Shown in pieces: positions 44,585 through 53,742 of a DNA stretch of 64,000 bases. The notes beneath the pieces were generated by a model. The model worked only from the letters and a program-made list of their open reading frames with translations, was not told the origin of the DNA and searched no databases. Each line of letters opens with the position of its first letter. Positions within the stretch are counted from its first letter, which is position 1. A program made the translations under genes and the position numbers. Origin of the DNA: Phycisphaerales bacterium (GTDB taxonomy: Bacteria; Planctomycetota; Phycisphaerae; Phycisphaerales; UBA1924); NCBI GenBank assembly GCA_020831775.1, contig JAFIFZ010000060.1:1-64000 (forward strand). Direction: 5' to 3'.

Positions 44585-44660
44585 ACGCTCGCTGCGCCCC
44601 GCGCTCCCCTCTGCCATACCATTTACCGGACGACAGAGACGCCCAAAGAGGAGCGCAACA

Positions 44661-45167
44661 ATGGTCTGCAATATGAAAACGGTGCTCGGTTCGGCGGCGG
44701 GATTGCTGGTCATGGCGGCCCTCTCGGGTTGCGCGACGCAAAAGTCACCGACCCCTTGGGAGTCGGCGTTCAGCCCGATGTCCGAAGTTGGGACCGACGC
44801 GACCGATCAGGTCACCATCCGCCAGGTCGACTACGAGCGTGCGGAGAGCAACCCGCGTCTGCCGGGGCACGAAATCATCGGACGCTCGGCCTTCCGTGAC
44901 GAGCGATCGGCCGCGGGCGATCTGTCGGCGGGCTCGCGCCTGGGCGACTTCGCTCGTTCGGTCGGCGCTTCGATGGTCGTCGTCGGCGAGCGTTCTGCGG
45001 GGCAGGAGGAGCGGGTGCGCTACATCCGGACCGCGGGCGTGGGCGTTGACACGGGCGACGCGATCTCGCGGGGCACACCCCCGGCCCGCCAGACGGGCTC
45101 TGAGCCCGTGCCGGTGCTCGTGGATGTCTACGACTACATCGCCGTGTTTTATCGGCGTGTGGACTGA
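44661..45167 (+). CDS. Lipoprotein of unknown function
   Basis: 168 residues. Signal MVCNMKTVLGSAAGLLVMAA with lipobox LSGC at about residues 21-24. The mature part has no recognised domain; it contains RSVGASMVVVGERSAG and ends VYDYIAVFYRRVD, which could be strands of a small periplasmic domain. GAGGAGC 7 bases upstream fixes ATG 44661. It lies 76 bases behind the GGDEF gene and may be cotranscribed. Confidence 0.75.
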   Translation: MVCNMKTVLGSAAGLLVMAALSGCATQKSPTPWESAFSPMSEVGTDATDQVTIRQVDYERAESNPRLPGHEIIGRSAFRDERSAAGDLSAGSRLGDFARSVGASMVVVGERSAGQEERVRYIRTAGVGVDTGDAISRGTPPARQTGSEPVPVLVDVYDYIAVFYRRVD

Positions 45168-45321
45168 CCGGCCCTGCGCACAGTCTTCGCGCGAGGTTGA
45201 CGCGTAGGCGTGCATCCCGCGTTTGCCTTGGCGGTAGAGTTGGAGCGGATCGAGATTCGGTCCGCGTGAGTCGAGACCCCCACCCTGCCGCGCGTCCTCG
45301 CTGGCGTGCGGCACTCCCTGA

Positions 45322-45358
45322 AGCCCCGGGGAAGCCGCATCCCCCGGGGCTCTTTTTC
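45322..45358 (+). terminator. Rho-independent terminator
   Basis: AGCCCCGGGG pairs perfectly with CCCCGGGGCT around a 10-base loop, followed by CTTTTTCT. It lies 155 bases after the lipoprotein gene and faces the convergent MFS gene. Confidence 0.87.
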
Positions 45359-45400
45359 TGCGCGCAGTTTGGGCGATAGGTCTGTCGGAGGTTCGTTGAT

Positions 45401-46849
45401 CTACTCGACGCGGCTGGGCGGGGGGACCTCGGCTGGGCGGCGCCCTCGCTTGGCCTGGTCGCCCATCTTGCGCGACATCACGGTGAAGCCGATCGCGCCT
45501 GCGAGGGTCAGCACGACCGTCGCGAGGAAGGCGATCACCGCGAGCCTCGGGTCGATGGCGATGGCGAGTTCGTAGATGCCCACGGCGAGGAAGGGCGCGA
45601 TGATGCCGCGGACGCCGTTGAGCGTCCCGTGCACGCCCATGTACTGCGACTCCATGCCTCGGGGCGCAAAGTCGAGGTGACCGAGGTTCCATGCGAGGAC
45701 GCCCCCCGCGTAGCCGACGCCCTTGAAGATCGAGGCGAGGACGAGCAGCGGCAGGCTGCCCATCGCGACCGCCAGCGCGCAGCAGGCGTGCGCCCCGACG
45801 AACGCCCACGAGTGGATCGCCCGGAAGCGGATCACATGCACGCGGTCGAGCAGGCGGGCCCAGATCGGGATCATGAAGGGCATCATCGCCAGCGGGATCG
45901 AAGCGACGATCGCGATGCCCCCGAGGTATTCGAGGTTGAAGCGGTCGCGGGCGGCGATGGTCAGGATCGGGGCGAGCATGAGGTTGCCCAGCCCCAGAAG
46001 GAACATCCAGGTCATGAAGCTCGCGTAGCGTCGGTCGGCGCGCAGCACATTGACGACGCTCATCGGGCTGAAGGTGGGGGCCTCGCGCCCGGAGAAGGCG
46101 AGCTCGGCGTTGCGGAGCGAGCGGTGCCCGCGCACGCGGATCTGCGACCACGCGTACACGCCGTAGAGCGAGATCACCGCCCCGACGAGGAAGAAGAGTC
46201 GGTCGGCCTCGGGGAAGATGTTCATGGCCTTGCCCAGCCCGAGTCCGAGGAGGCTGAGCATGGTGACCTGGACGGTGGCGAGCTTGCCGGTAACGCGGGC
46301 GCGCACTCTGGGCGCGTAGTTGGCGCCCCAGATCGTCGAGCGGATGGTGATGAAGCCCGCCCAGCAGAGTCGGCCGGCGATCACGGCGATCGTCAGCAGC
46401 AGCAGGCCCGAGGGCGTGCGCGGGGCCAGAGCGATCGCCGCGACGATCAGCACCATCGCGATCTGCACGCCGTTGATGAATCGGACCTTGTCCGCCCCGT
46501 TGCTGATGCGGACCCAGATGAAGCTGGCGATGTTCGCGGCGGCGGTCGAGGCGGCGAGGATGGCGACCGCCATGTTCAGGACGCGGTCGGAAACGACCCC
46601 CTCGTACGCGTTTTTGACCAGCACGCCGATGACGCCGCTGTCGACGACCACCAGCAGGAAGGGCAGGGCGAAGGCGGCCCGGAGCTCCATCGCGTAGTTG
46701 CGCCGGGAGAAGACCGGGATGCGGGAGGGGTGGAACGAGAGCAGGGCCTTGAGGGGCAGGCCGATCGCCCGGGTGTGGGCGGGGGCCCTCCCGGCGGGGG
46801 TGGGTTGCTCGGTCTCGGGCACGGTTGGAGCGTTGGCGGGCGCCGACAC
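45401..46849 (-). CDS. Major facilitator superfamily transporter
   Basis: 482 residues with about 12 hydrophobic helices after a 50-residue polar N-terminus. MFS-like features: a long central cytoplasmic loop after helix 6 (RVRGHRSLRNAELAFSGREA) and internal two-fold hydrophobic layout; the canonical loop 2-3 motif is weak. GTG start at 46849. The substrate cannot be assigned. Divergent from lepA, with its N-terminal codons in the lepA upstream region. Confidence 0.75.
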   Translation of the reverse strand: MSAPANAPTVPETEQPTPAGRAPAHTRAIGLPLKALLSFHPSRIPVFSRRNYAMELRAAFALPFLLVVVDSGVIGVLVKNAYEGVVSDRVLNMAVAILAASTAAANIASFIWVRISNGADKVRFINGVQIAMVLIVAAIALAPRTPSGLLLLTIAVIAGRLCWAGFITIRSTIWGANYAPRVRARVTGKLATVQVTMLSLLGLGLGKAMNIFPEADRLFFLVGAVISLYGVYAWSQIRVRGHRSLRNAELAFSGREAPTFSPMSVVNVLRADRRYASFMTWMFLLGLGNLMLAPILTIAARDRFNLEYLGGIAIVASIPLAMMPFMIPIWARLLDRVHVIRFRAIHSWAFVGAHACCALAVAMGSLPLLVLASIFKGVGYAGGVLAWNLGHLDFAPRGMESQYMGVHGTLNGVRGIIAPFLAVGIYELAIAIDPRLAVIAFLATVVLTLAGAIGFTVMSRKMGDQAKRGRRPAEVPPPSRVE

Positions 46850-46947
46850 AGAAGCAAGCGTCGCGGCGGCGGGCGGGGCAAGTCGGCCCGGGAAGACCGG
46901 CCCTACCAGAAGCCCGTCCGTGCGCCCGTGACCGGGTCCCGGTGCGA

Positions 46948-46953
46948 ATAGAA
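46948..46953 (+). promoter_or_regulatory. -10 element of lepA
   Basis: TAGAAT with a leader of about 70 bases before GTG 47026. Confidence 0.4.
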
Positions 46954-47025
46954 TCTCATCGGAGCATTCTCTTCGGGCCGGGGCCCCCCGCGGGGTCCGC
47001 CCGCCTTCACACGAGACAGGACACC

Positions 47026-48837
47026 GTGCAGATCCGTAATTTTTCGATCATCGCCCACATCGACCACGGCAAGAGCACCCTCGCAGACAGGCTGCTCCAG
47101 GCGACCCACGCGCTGAGCGATCGCGAGGCCCGCGAGCAGTTCCTCGACGGAATGGACCTCGAGCGCGAGCGAGGGATCACCATCAAGGCCTCGGCGGTCA
47201 CCGTCAAACACATCCACAACGGCGAGGAGTTCATGATGAACTTCATCGACACGCCGGGGCATGTGGACTTCGGCTACGAGGTCAGCCGCGCCCTCAAGGC
47301 GTGCGAGGGTGCGCTGCTCGTCGTCGACGCCAGCCAGGGCGTTGAGGCCCAGACGGTCGTCAACGCCTACCTCGCCATCGCGCAGGACCTGGAGATCATC
47401 CCCGTCCTGAACAAGATCGACCTGCCCGGCGCGAGGCCCGAGGAGGTCGCCGAGGAGCTCGAGCAGGTCCTCGGCTTCGCGGCCGAAGAGTGCCTGGCGG
47501 TGTCGGCCAAGACGGGCCAGGGGATCCCCGAACTGCTCTCGGCGATCTGCGACCGCCTGCCCCCGCCCCGAAAGCCGGTGACGACCAAGACGCGGGCGCT
47601 GATCTTCGACGCGGTGTACGACGACTACCGGGGCGTGGTGATCTACGCCCGTGTGTTCGACGGGCGCCTGAAGGTCGGCGACAAGATCCGCATGATGGGC
47701 CTGGACCGCATGCACACCATCACCGAGCTGGGCAAGTACACGCCCAAGCAAGTGAAGGTGAAAGAGGTCGGCCCGGGCGAGACCTGCTACATCGTCGCGG
47801 CGATGAAAACGCTGGGTGATGTGCGCGTCGGCGACACGATCACGCTGGAGCAAGACCCGGCGGAGGAGGCGCTCTCGGGGTACGAGCCGCCCCGCCAGAT
47901 GGTCTTCTGCGACTTCTACCCCGCCACCAGCGACAAGAAGGGCAACGACTTCGAGCAGCTCCGCGAGGCGGTCGAGAAGCTGAGCCTCAACGATGCGAGC
48001 TTCACCTTCGCCCCGGTGCACTCTGAGGCCCTGGGCTTCGGCTTCCGCTGCGGGTTTCTGGGCCTGCTGCACATGGACATCGTGCAGGAGCGGCTGGAGC
48101 GAGAGGGCGATGTCGAGGTGGTGCAGACGGCGCCGACGGTCAGCTACAAGGTCGACATGCGCGGCAAGGGCGGCGGCATCGAGGAGATCGAGGTGCACAA
48201 CCCCGCCGACCTGCCTGACGCCAGCACGATCGTCGCGATCAAGGAGCCGGTCTGCCGCGTCGAGATCATGGTGCCCAAGCAGTACATCGGCGATGTGATG
48301 AAGATCTGCATGGACCGGCGCGGGATCTACCGCAACCAGACCTATGTCTCTGAGACGCGCGAGATCCTCACCTTCGAGATCCCCCTCGCCGAGCTCATGT
48401 ACGACTTCTACGACAAGCTCAAGGGCATGACCGCCGGCTACGGCACGATGGACTACGAGGTCATCGAGTTCCGCACCGACACACTCGTCAAGGTCGACAT
48501 CCTCGTCAACGGCGAGCCGGTCGAGGCCCTCAGCCTCATCACCCACCGCGACAAGGCCGAGCTGCGGGGTCGACACCTCTTGGTGCGTCTGCGCCAGCAG
48601 ATCCCCAGGCACCAGTTCGAGATCCCCCTCCAGGCCGCGATCGGCGGGAAGATCATCGCCCGCGAGACCATCAAGGGCTTCCGCAAGGATGTGACGGCCA
48701 AGTGCTACGGCGGCGATGTGACGCGCAAGCGGAAGCTGCTGGAGAAGCAGAAGAAGGGCAAGGACCGGATGAAGTCCGTCGGCTCTGTGAACATCCCGCA
48801 GGAGGCGTTTATGGCGGTGCTTGATACGGGGGAGTGA
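47026..48837 (+). CDS. lepA: Elongation factor 4 (back-translocase LepA)
   Basis: 603 residues, normal length. GTPase motifs: IIAHIDHGKSTLADRLL (P-loop), RERGITIKA, FIDTPGHVDF, and NKIDLPGA. The C-terminal LepA-specific domain is present: RHLLVRLRQQIPRHQFEIP, then FRKDVTAKCYGGDVTRKRKLLEKQKKGKDRMK. Ribosome-associated GTPase that remodels stalled or mistranslocated ribosomes. GTG start preceded by GACAGGA. Confidence 0.97.
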   Translation: MQIRNFSIIAHIDHGKSTLADRLLQATHALSDREAREQFLDGMDLERERGITIKASAVTVKHIHNGEEFMMNFIDTPGHVDFGYEVSRALKACEGALLVVDASQGVEAQTVVNAYLAIAQDLEIIPVLNKIDLPGARPEEVAEELEQVLGFAAEECLAVSAKTGQGIPELLSAICDRLPPPRKPVTTKTRALIFDAVYDDYRGVVIYARVFDGRLKVGDKIRMMGLDRMHTITELGKYTPKQVKVKEVGPGETCYIVAAMKTLGDVRVGDTITLEQDPAEEALSGYEPPRQMVFCDFYPATSDKKGNDFEQLREAVEKLSLNDASFTFAPVHSEALGFGFRCGFLGLLHMDIVQERLEREGDVEVVQTAPTVSYKVDMRGKGGGIEEIEVHNPADLPDASTIVAIKEPVCRVEIMVPKQYIGDVMKICMDRRGIYRNQTYVSETREILTFEIPLAELMYDFYDKLKGMTAGYGTMDYEVIEFRTDTLVKVDILVNGEPVEALSLITHRDKAELRGRHLLVRLRQQIPRHQFEIPLQAAIGGKIIARETIKGFRKDVTAKCYGGDVTRKRKLLEKQKKGKDRMKSVGSVNIPQEAFMAVLDTGE

Positions 48838-48866
48838 CGGCCCGCAAACAGATCTTGGCCCCCGCC

Positions 48867-49529
48867 TCAGTGCTGCGCCCGTGAGGGCCTGCCGAACCAG
48901 CGCAGCCTGAAGTTGCCCTTCTCCATCGCGATGTCCATGGCGGTGAAGCGGAGCTCGGCGGTGCCCGGGCCGTCGACCTGGAGGCGGTAGATGCGCGTGC
49001 CGTCAACATCGCCGATGCGTGTCCAGTGGACGCCGGGCGTCTGCTCGCCCGCCGGCATGGCGTCGAAGAGGGCCCGGATGTCGCGCTCGTGGCGTTTGAG
49101 CATGCGGTATGCATCGCGGGGGTTGCGCCCGCGCTGGATAAACTCGTCGGCGGTCACCTTGCTGAGCACCTGGTCGGTGAAGAGCTCGATGTCGTTGTCG
49201 CGCATCATGGTGTTGTAGATGTGGATCATCAGGTGGCGGGCCGAGCGGGCGCGAAGCTCGATCACGCCGTCGCCCCGGTCCACGCGGAGCTGGTCGGGCG
49301 GGATGTTCGTCGGGTCGACTTCCATCCGACCTTCGCGGCCGGTGAACGCCGTCTGGCTCCGCGCCCCCGGCAGCCCCGCCAAGGGCGGGTTCCAGCGGAC
49401 GATCCGCTCCTCGGGCTGGCACCCGCCCACAAGGAGCAACGCCGGCGCAAACAGCAGGGCCGCGATCCCAAACAACCGGACCGGGCGGGGGCGTGAGTCG
49501 TTGAGCGGGGTTGTGCTGCGCCGGGCCAT
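48867..49529 (-). CDS. Lipoprotein of unknown function
   Basis: 220 residues. Signal with Arg-rich n-region, core LFGIAALLFAPALLLVGGC, lipidated Cys near residue 33. The mature part includes HLMIHIYNTMMRDNDIELFTDQVLSK and ends with a beta-rich segment (WTRIGDVDGTRIYRLQVDG). No family recognised. The start is set by a TATCCT box 5 bases upstream. Divergent from the 49592 gene. Confidence 0.75.
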   Translation of the reverse strand: MARRSTTPLNDSRPRPVRLFGIAALLFAPALLLVGGCQPEERIVRWNPPLAGLPGARSQTAFTGREGRMEVDPTNIPPDQLRVDRGDGVIELRARSARHLMIHIYNTMMRDNDIELFTDQVLSKVTADEFIQRGRNPRDAYRMLKRHERDIRALFDAMPAGEQTPGVHWTRIGDVDGTRIYRLQVDGPGTAELRFTAMDIAMEKGNFRLRWFGRPSRAQH

Positions 49530-49534
49530 GCGCG

Positions 49535-49540
49535 AGGATA
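49535..49540 (-). promoter_or_regulatory. -10 element, leaderless start
   Basis: Minus-strand TATCCT is 5 bases before ATG 49529. Confidence 0.45.
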
Positions 49541-49591
49541 CGCTGCAAAGGGGCGCCCTGTTGCCCCAGACCCAAGGGGGCAGATCCTGAT

Positions 49592-50290
49592 ATGGCAGAT
49601 TCCGATCAAAACCCGTCAAAGCCCGGAGGCAGTGCCGGACCCGGCTCGCAGCCGAAGGTCCCCCCGTCCACCACGCGGCCTCCGTCGAAGTCGTCGGGCG
49701 GCAAGGCTCCGAAGAAGAAGTCGGAGGCGGGCAAGTGGGCCGAGCGGTTCTTTGCATTCCAGCGTTGGGTCGTCAAGCGGTTTTGGAGCATCATCGTCCT
49801 GACGATCGCCTCGCAGTTCGGCGGGTACATCGGGCACACGCAGTTCGGCATCGACAGGGTCCACGGGCGGATCTTCACCATCGCGGTGCTGATCGCGTTG
49901 GGAGTGATCTTCTACTGGCTCGCCCCGCGACGGGCGAGGTTCATGCTCAACCTGTGCTTCCTGCTCTTGGTCGGGGCGGGGATCCTCGTCGGGTTGCCGC
50001 TCTTGGTGCAGTTCATCCGCCTGGGCAGCATCGGCGAGGCGTGGCGCTCGATCGAGGGGGCGATGCTCACCGGCCTCGGTCTGGACTGGCTCAAGGCGGG
50101 CGTGGTGCTGCTGATCCTGCTGATCGGCGGCAGGTTGGTTGGCACGCAGCTGCGCTCTCAGTCCAGAAGCCGCGGGGGCTTCAAGCCTCTGAAGGAATCG
50201 CAGCGTGCGTCGACGCCGCCGGGCCAGCGCCCGCCGTCGTCGACACCGGGGCCGGGCAGCCCGCCCAAGGGGCCGGGCGGCAACGCCTGA
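49592..50290 (+). CDS. Four-helix membrane protein of unknown function
   Basis: 232 residues. A 60-residue polar, Pro/Ser/Lys-rich N-terminus is followed by hydrophobic helices at about 68-85, 94-112, 120-140 and 160-180, then a Pro/Gly/Ser-rich C-terminal tail. No motif recognised. Convergent with the DinB-like gene, with a 1-base gap. Confidence 0.7.
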   Translation: MADSDQNPSKPGGSAGPGSQPKVPPSTTRPPSKSSGGKAPKKKSEAGKWAERFFAFQRWVVKRFWSIIVLTIASQFGGYIGHTQFGIDRVHGRIFTIAVLIALGVIFYWLAPRRARFMLNLCFLLLVGAGILVGLPLLVQFIRLGSIGEAWRSIEGAMLTGLGLDWLKAGVVLLILLIGGRLVGTQLRSQSRSRGGFKPLKESQRASTPPGQRPPSSTPGPGSPPKGPGGNA

Positions 50291-50291
50291 C

Positions 50292-50942
50292 TCACTCGGC
50301 CGGGTGGCACCCGCACGACGGCCCGCACGCCTTGCCCTTGGGCCTGTCGTTGCACACCTCGGGCTCGCCGAGCATGTGCCGGATCTTCTTGTTGAGGAAC
50401 CATGCGTGGCGTTCGAGGTGCCACGCCGAGTAGCGCACGATATCGAGGATCGAGCGTTCCCCGTGCTCGACATGCATGCCCGTCCGCAGCCACTGGGCGT
50501 CCTCGAGCGATGAGAGCAGCTCGCTGTGCCAGATGCGCAGCGTGTAGATCAGGGCGACATACCCGCCGATCGGGCTGGCGTGCTTGGCGTACAGCCCCGC
50601 GTCGATGAACGCGTTCTCGTCCCACGCCTGCAGCATCGGCCTGTCTTCGGCGAGGATCTTGCGGACGCGGTGGGCGTTGGAAAGTTCGTCGTCGGCGAGG
50701 TGCCCGACCAGCACGCGGCAGGGCCAGTTCCCCACGCCCGCATCGGGCAGGAAAGCCGTGTCGGCCAGCTCGTCGTCGAGGGTGAAGAGGCGCTGGTCGA
50801 AGTTGGCGACGCCGTAGCGGTAGCGGGCGACCAGCTCCTCGTTCGAGAGCGAGGCGATGGCGTCCTTCTCGGCCTGACCCGGGGGCTCGGGCATCCCGCG
50901 GACGGTCGGCACGGCGGAGGGTCGGCTATGGGTGTCGCTCAT
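50292..50942 (-). CDS. DinB-superfamily protein with Cys-rich tail
   Basis: 216 residues. A four-helix DinB-like pattern: WPCRVLVGHLADDELSNAHRVRKILAEDRPMLQAWDENAF, later IVRYSAWHLERHAWFLNKKI. The histidines (in GHLADDE and the last helix WHLERH) fit the DinB metal triad. The C-terminus CGPSCGCHPAE adds a likely metal-binding cluster. Members often act as thiol-dependent or nickel/zinc enzymes; the reaction here is unknown. Confidence 0.78.
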   Translation of the reverse strand: MSDTHSRPSAVPTVRGMPEPPGQAEKDAIASLSNEELVARYRYGVANFDQRLFTLDDELADTAFLPDAGVGNWPCRVLVGHLADDELSNAHRVRKILAEDRPMLQAWDENAFIDAGLYAKHASPIGGYVALIYTLRIWHSELLSSLEDAQWLRTGMHVEHGERSILDIVRYSAWHLERHAWFLNKKIRHMLGEPEVCNDRPKGKACGPSCGCHPAE

Positions 50943-50967
50943 GTCTTGGCCTTCCGAATCTTAAGGA

Positions 50968-50999
50968 CCTGTGGTGCCGGCGGCTCGCCCGCCAGTGTT
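50968..50999. repeat. Dispersed palindromic repeat B, intergenic copy
   Basis: CCTGTGGTGCCGGCGGCTCG then CCCGCCAGTGTT: the inverse orientation of the two copies in the GGDEF gene. It lies in the 109-base gap between the divergent DinB-like and thioesterase genes. Confidence 0.7.
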
Positions 51000-51039
51000 T
51001 CGGCAGCACGCCTCGCCCCGCCCCGCTCCCATCGCCGCA

Positions 51040-51045
51040 TACGCT
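51040..51045 (+). promoter_or_regulatory. -10 element, leaderless start
   Basis: TACGCT ends 6 bases before ATG 51052. Confidence 0.45.
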
Positions 51046-51051
51046 GACGGT

Positions 51052-51501
51052 ATGCCCACGCCACCGAGCCAGCGCCCCGCCGGCGCACCGGCCCCATCAA
51101 ACTCCCCGCCCGACGCGTCCGGAAAAGAACGCACACTCGCCCTCCGCGTGGTCACCATGCCCCGCGAGACCAACCAGTACGGCACCATCTTCGGGGGCGT
51201 CGTCCTGAGCTATATCGACCAGGCCGGCTTCGTCGAAGCCCGGCGCCACGGCCTGCACCGCTGGGTCACCGCCTCGATCGACCGCGTCGACTTCCAGGCC
51301 CCCGTCATGCTCGGCGACATCGTGAGCTTCTGGACGACCGTCAGCCGCTTCGGCACCAAGAGCGTGACCGTCTGCGTCCAGGTCGAGGCCGAACGCTTCG
51401 GCTCGATGGAGAGCGTCCCCGTGACGACCGCGACCATCACCATGGTCGCCGTCGACGAGTCGGGCAAGCCCATCCCCTTCCGCTCTGAGCCCACGGGCTG
51501 A
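51052..51501 (+). CDS. Hotdog-fold acyl-CoA thioesterase (YciA-like)
   Basis: 149 residues. After a disordered N-terminus (1-30) it shows the hotdog pattern TMPRETNQYGTIFGGVVLSYIDQAG with the catalytic-type Asn, Gly-Gly and Asp positions, then RVDFQAPVMLGDIVSFWTTV and SVPVTTATITMVAVDESGKP. Family members hydrolyse acyl-CoAs. It is followed by purN after 18 bases. Chain-length preference unknown. Confidence 0.88.
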   Translation: MPTPPSQRPAGAPAPSNSPPDASGKERTLALRVVTMPRETNQYGTIFGGVVLSYIDQAGFVEARRHGLHRWVTASIDRVDFQAPVMLGDIVSFWTTVSRFGTKSVTVCVQVEAERFGSMESVPVTTATITMVAVDESGKPIPFRSEPTG

Positions 51502-51519
51502 TGCTGTGAGGTTTCCCCG

Positions 51520-52116
51520 GTGACAGCCAGCCAAGCACAACCGAAGCGCGACCCCGCCAACCTCTGCGTGATGATCTCCGGCGGCGGGCGCTCGCTCATG
51601 AACCTCGCCGACCGCATCGACGACGCCCGGCTCAACGCCCGCATCGCGCTGGTCATCGCCTCGCGCCCCTGCCCGGGCGCCGACAAGGCCCGCGAGCGGG
51701 GCCTGCCCGTGAGGATCGTCGAAGGGCGCATCCCCGCAAGCCGCCTCGAGTCGCTGTTGGACGACGCCGGCGCCGACCTCGTCGTGCTTGCCGGCTACCT
51801 GCAGCTCGTCGAGATCCCCGAGCGGTACAGGGGCAAGGTGCTGAACATCCATCCGGCGCTGCTGCCCAGCCACGGCGGGCCGGGCATGTACGGCCTCCGC
51901 GTGCACGAAGCCGTGCTCGCCTCGGGCGATCGCGAATCGGGCTGCACCGTGCACCTCTGCGACGCGGAGTACGACCGGGGCCCGATCCTCGTGCAGAAGC
52001 GTTGCCCCGTGCTGCCCGGCGACACGCCCGAGACTTTGGCCGCACGCGTCTTCGAGCTCGAGAAGGACGCCCTGCCCGAGGGCATCGAGCGGCTGCTCTC
52101 GGGCGAACGCCCGTAG
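51520..52116 (+). CDS. purN: Phosphoribosylglycinamide formyltransferase
   Basis: 198 residues. Transfers formyl from 10-formyl-THF to GAR in purine synthesis. ISGGGRSLMNLADRI replaces the usual SGxGSN phosphate loop; the catalytic block reads LNIHPALLPSHGGPGMYG with the essential Asn-x-His, and Asp lies in EYDRGPILVQKRC. GTG start in a GGTTTCCCCGGTG context without a strong ribosome site. Weaker alternative: a close formyltransferase paralogue, but spacing of the motifs fits PurN. Confidence 0.92.
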   Translation: MTASQAQPKRDPANLCVMISGGGRSLMNLADRIDDARLNARIALVIASRPCPGADKARERGLPVRIVEGRIPASRLESLLDDAGADLVVLAGYLQLVEIPERYRGKVLNIHPALLPSHGGPGMYGLRVHEAVLASGDRESGCTVHLCDAEYDRGPILVQKRCPVLPGDTPETLAARVFELEKDALPEGIERLLSGERP

Positions 52117-52127
52117 GCCGCCGTTCG

Positions 52128-52133
52128 TAAGGT
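52128..52133 (+). promoter_or_regulatory. -10 element, leaderless start
   Basis: TAAGGT ends 5 bases before ATG 52139. Confidence 0.35.
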
Positions 52134-52138
52134 GTCAG

Positions 52139-53698
52139 ATGCCTTCGATGCCCCAGAGGACCATGCCCGTGCACGCCAGACGCCTCATCAGATCGATGCT
52201 CGCCGCGGCTGTCGTTGCGGCGGGGCTGTTCGCGCTCCCGCCCGCGCTCGCGCAGCAGGACGGGCGTCCGGCGACCCCGCGCGAGCTGCACGAGCGCCGC
52301 CAGGAGGCCCAGGAGATCCAGCGCCGCGCGAAGGAGGCGTTCTCCGAACGCGACTTCGAGCGGGCCGAACGCCTCTTCCGTCGCCAGGCCGAGCTCGATA
52401 CCGCCGGGTTCGTGCCCCGCTACAACCTCGCGGTCACCCTCGCCTCGCTCGGGCGGCCCGACGAGGGCGCCGAGATGCTCGCCGAGGCGATCGGGCGCGG
52501 GTTCCTCGACCGGCGCCAGCTCGAGGGCGACCCCTCACTCGGCGCGATCCGCGAGACCGAGCTCTACGCCGAGATCGTCGAGAATTGGGACCGCATCATC
52601 GAGGCCCACGCCGAGGGCGTCGAGCAGCACCTCCGCCGCAAGTACCGGCCCGGCTACACCGTCAAGCGCGACGACGACCTGCGCATCATCATCGCCAGCG
52701 CCTTCCACCCCATCGCGACAGAGCAGGCGGTCGAGGAGATGCGCCGCCTCGCCGACTGGGGCGTGCGCGAGATCTTCACCGACCTCGCAGAAGACGACAA
52801 CGATCCGTTCGTCGCGGTGGTCCTCCCGACCGAGCGCGACTTTGCGATCTGGGCGATGGAGCGCTACGGGCCCCAGGCGGTGGCCGGCGAGTTCCAGCGT
52901 ATCGGCGGGGCGTACAGCAACGACGAGAAGAAGCTCGTCTCGATGGACATCGGTTCGACCTTCCGCCACGAGTTTTTCCATGTGCTGCATTGGCGCAGCA
53001 ACGACCGCCTCGGCCAGCGCCACCCCGTCTGGATCCAGGAGGGGCTCTGCTCGTTGGTTGAAGACATCGACGAGGGGCCCGGCGGGACGATCACGCCCAC
53101 GCCGAGCTGGCGGACCAACATCCTCAAGCGTCGTTTGAGCGCCGCGGGACTTCCGACGATCGCGGAGCTGGCGAACATGCCTCGCCAGCACTTCACGGGT
53201 CGCGCTCCCCTGGCCAACTACGCCCACGCCCGCGCGATCTTCCTGTACCTGCACGAGCGTGGCGAGCTCGGCGCGTTCTACGCCGATTACATCGACAGAT
53301 ACGACGAAGACCGCAGCGGCGTCGCCTCGATCGAGCGCGTCCTGGACGCCGACATCGAACAGATCGACCGCGACTTCAAGAACTGGCTGCGCACGCTCCC
53401 GGATGTCGCGGAGGTGCGCGACGGGCGCATCCGGGGTCTGCAGGCCTCGATCGGCGTCGAGGTCGACCCCGGCGAGGGCGAGGGCCCGGTCGTGGGGCGC
53501 TCGGTCTCACGCCAGGCGCGGAACGCGGGCCTGCGCCCGCGCGATGTGATCGTCTCGATCGACGGCTCGCCGACGCGCGACCTCTCCGAGTTCGTCCGCC
53601 GCCTGGGCGACTACCACCCCGGCCGCCGCATCTCGCTGGGCGTCCGCCGGCGCGACGAGATGATGGAGCTCCCGGTCGTGCTGTCTCCAGCGCGCTGA
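52139..53698 (+). CDS. Secreted HExxH metalloprotease-like protein with PDZ domain
   Basis: 519 residues. A signal peptide (RRLIRSMLAAAVVAAGLFAL, cleavage near ALAQ at 37-40) is followed by a TPR-like helical region (60-125), then a gluzincin-type domain with STFRHEFFHVLHW: zinc ligands His277 and His281, catalytic Glu278, third ligand probably Glu301 in WIQEGLCSLVE. The last 95 residues are a PDZ domain (VVGRSVSRQARNAGLRPRDV with IVSIDGSP). Probably a periplasmic or exported protease. Confidence 0.85.
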   Translation: MPSMPQRTMPVHARRLIRSMLAAAVVAAGLFALPPALAQQDGRPATPRELHERRQEAQEIQRRAKEAFSERDFERAERLFRRQAELDTAGFVPRYNLAVTLASLGRPDEGAEMLAEAIGRGFLDRRQLEGDPSLGAIRETELYAEIVENWDRIIEAHAEGVEQHLRRKYRPGYTVKRDDDLRIIIASAFHPIATEQAVEEMRRLADWGVREIFTDLAEDDNDPFVAVVLPTERDFAIWAMERYGPQAVAGEFQRIGGAYSNDEKKLVSMDIGSTFRHEFFHVLHWRSNDRLGQRHPVWIQEGLCSLVEDIDEGPGGTITPTPSWRTNILKRRLSAAGLPTIAELANMPRQHFTGRAPLANYAHARAIFLYLHERGELGAFYADYIDRYDEDRSGVASIERVLDADIEQIDRDFKNWLRTLPDVAEVRDGRIRGLQASIGVEVDPGEGEGPVVGRSVSRQARNAGLRPRDVIVSIDGSPTRDLSEFVRRLGDYHPGRRISLGVRRRDEMMELPVVLSPAR

Positions 53699-53742
53699 TC
53701 AAGCTTTCTGAAGCGTGCCACCCATATCCATCGAAGCTCGCG

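Noticed and set aside
45168-45320. Small RNA between the lipoprotein gene and its distant terminator
   Set aside because: A TAGAGT box at 45235 is the only hint; no -35 at proper distance and no conserved structure seen.
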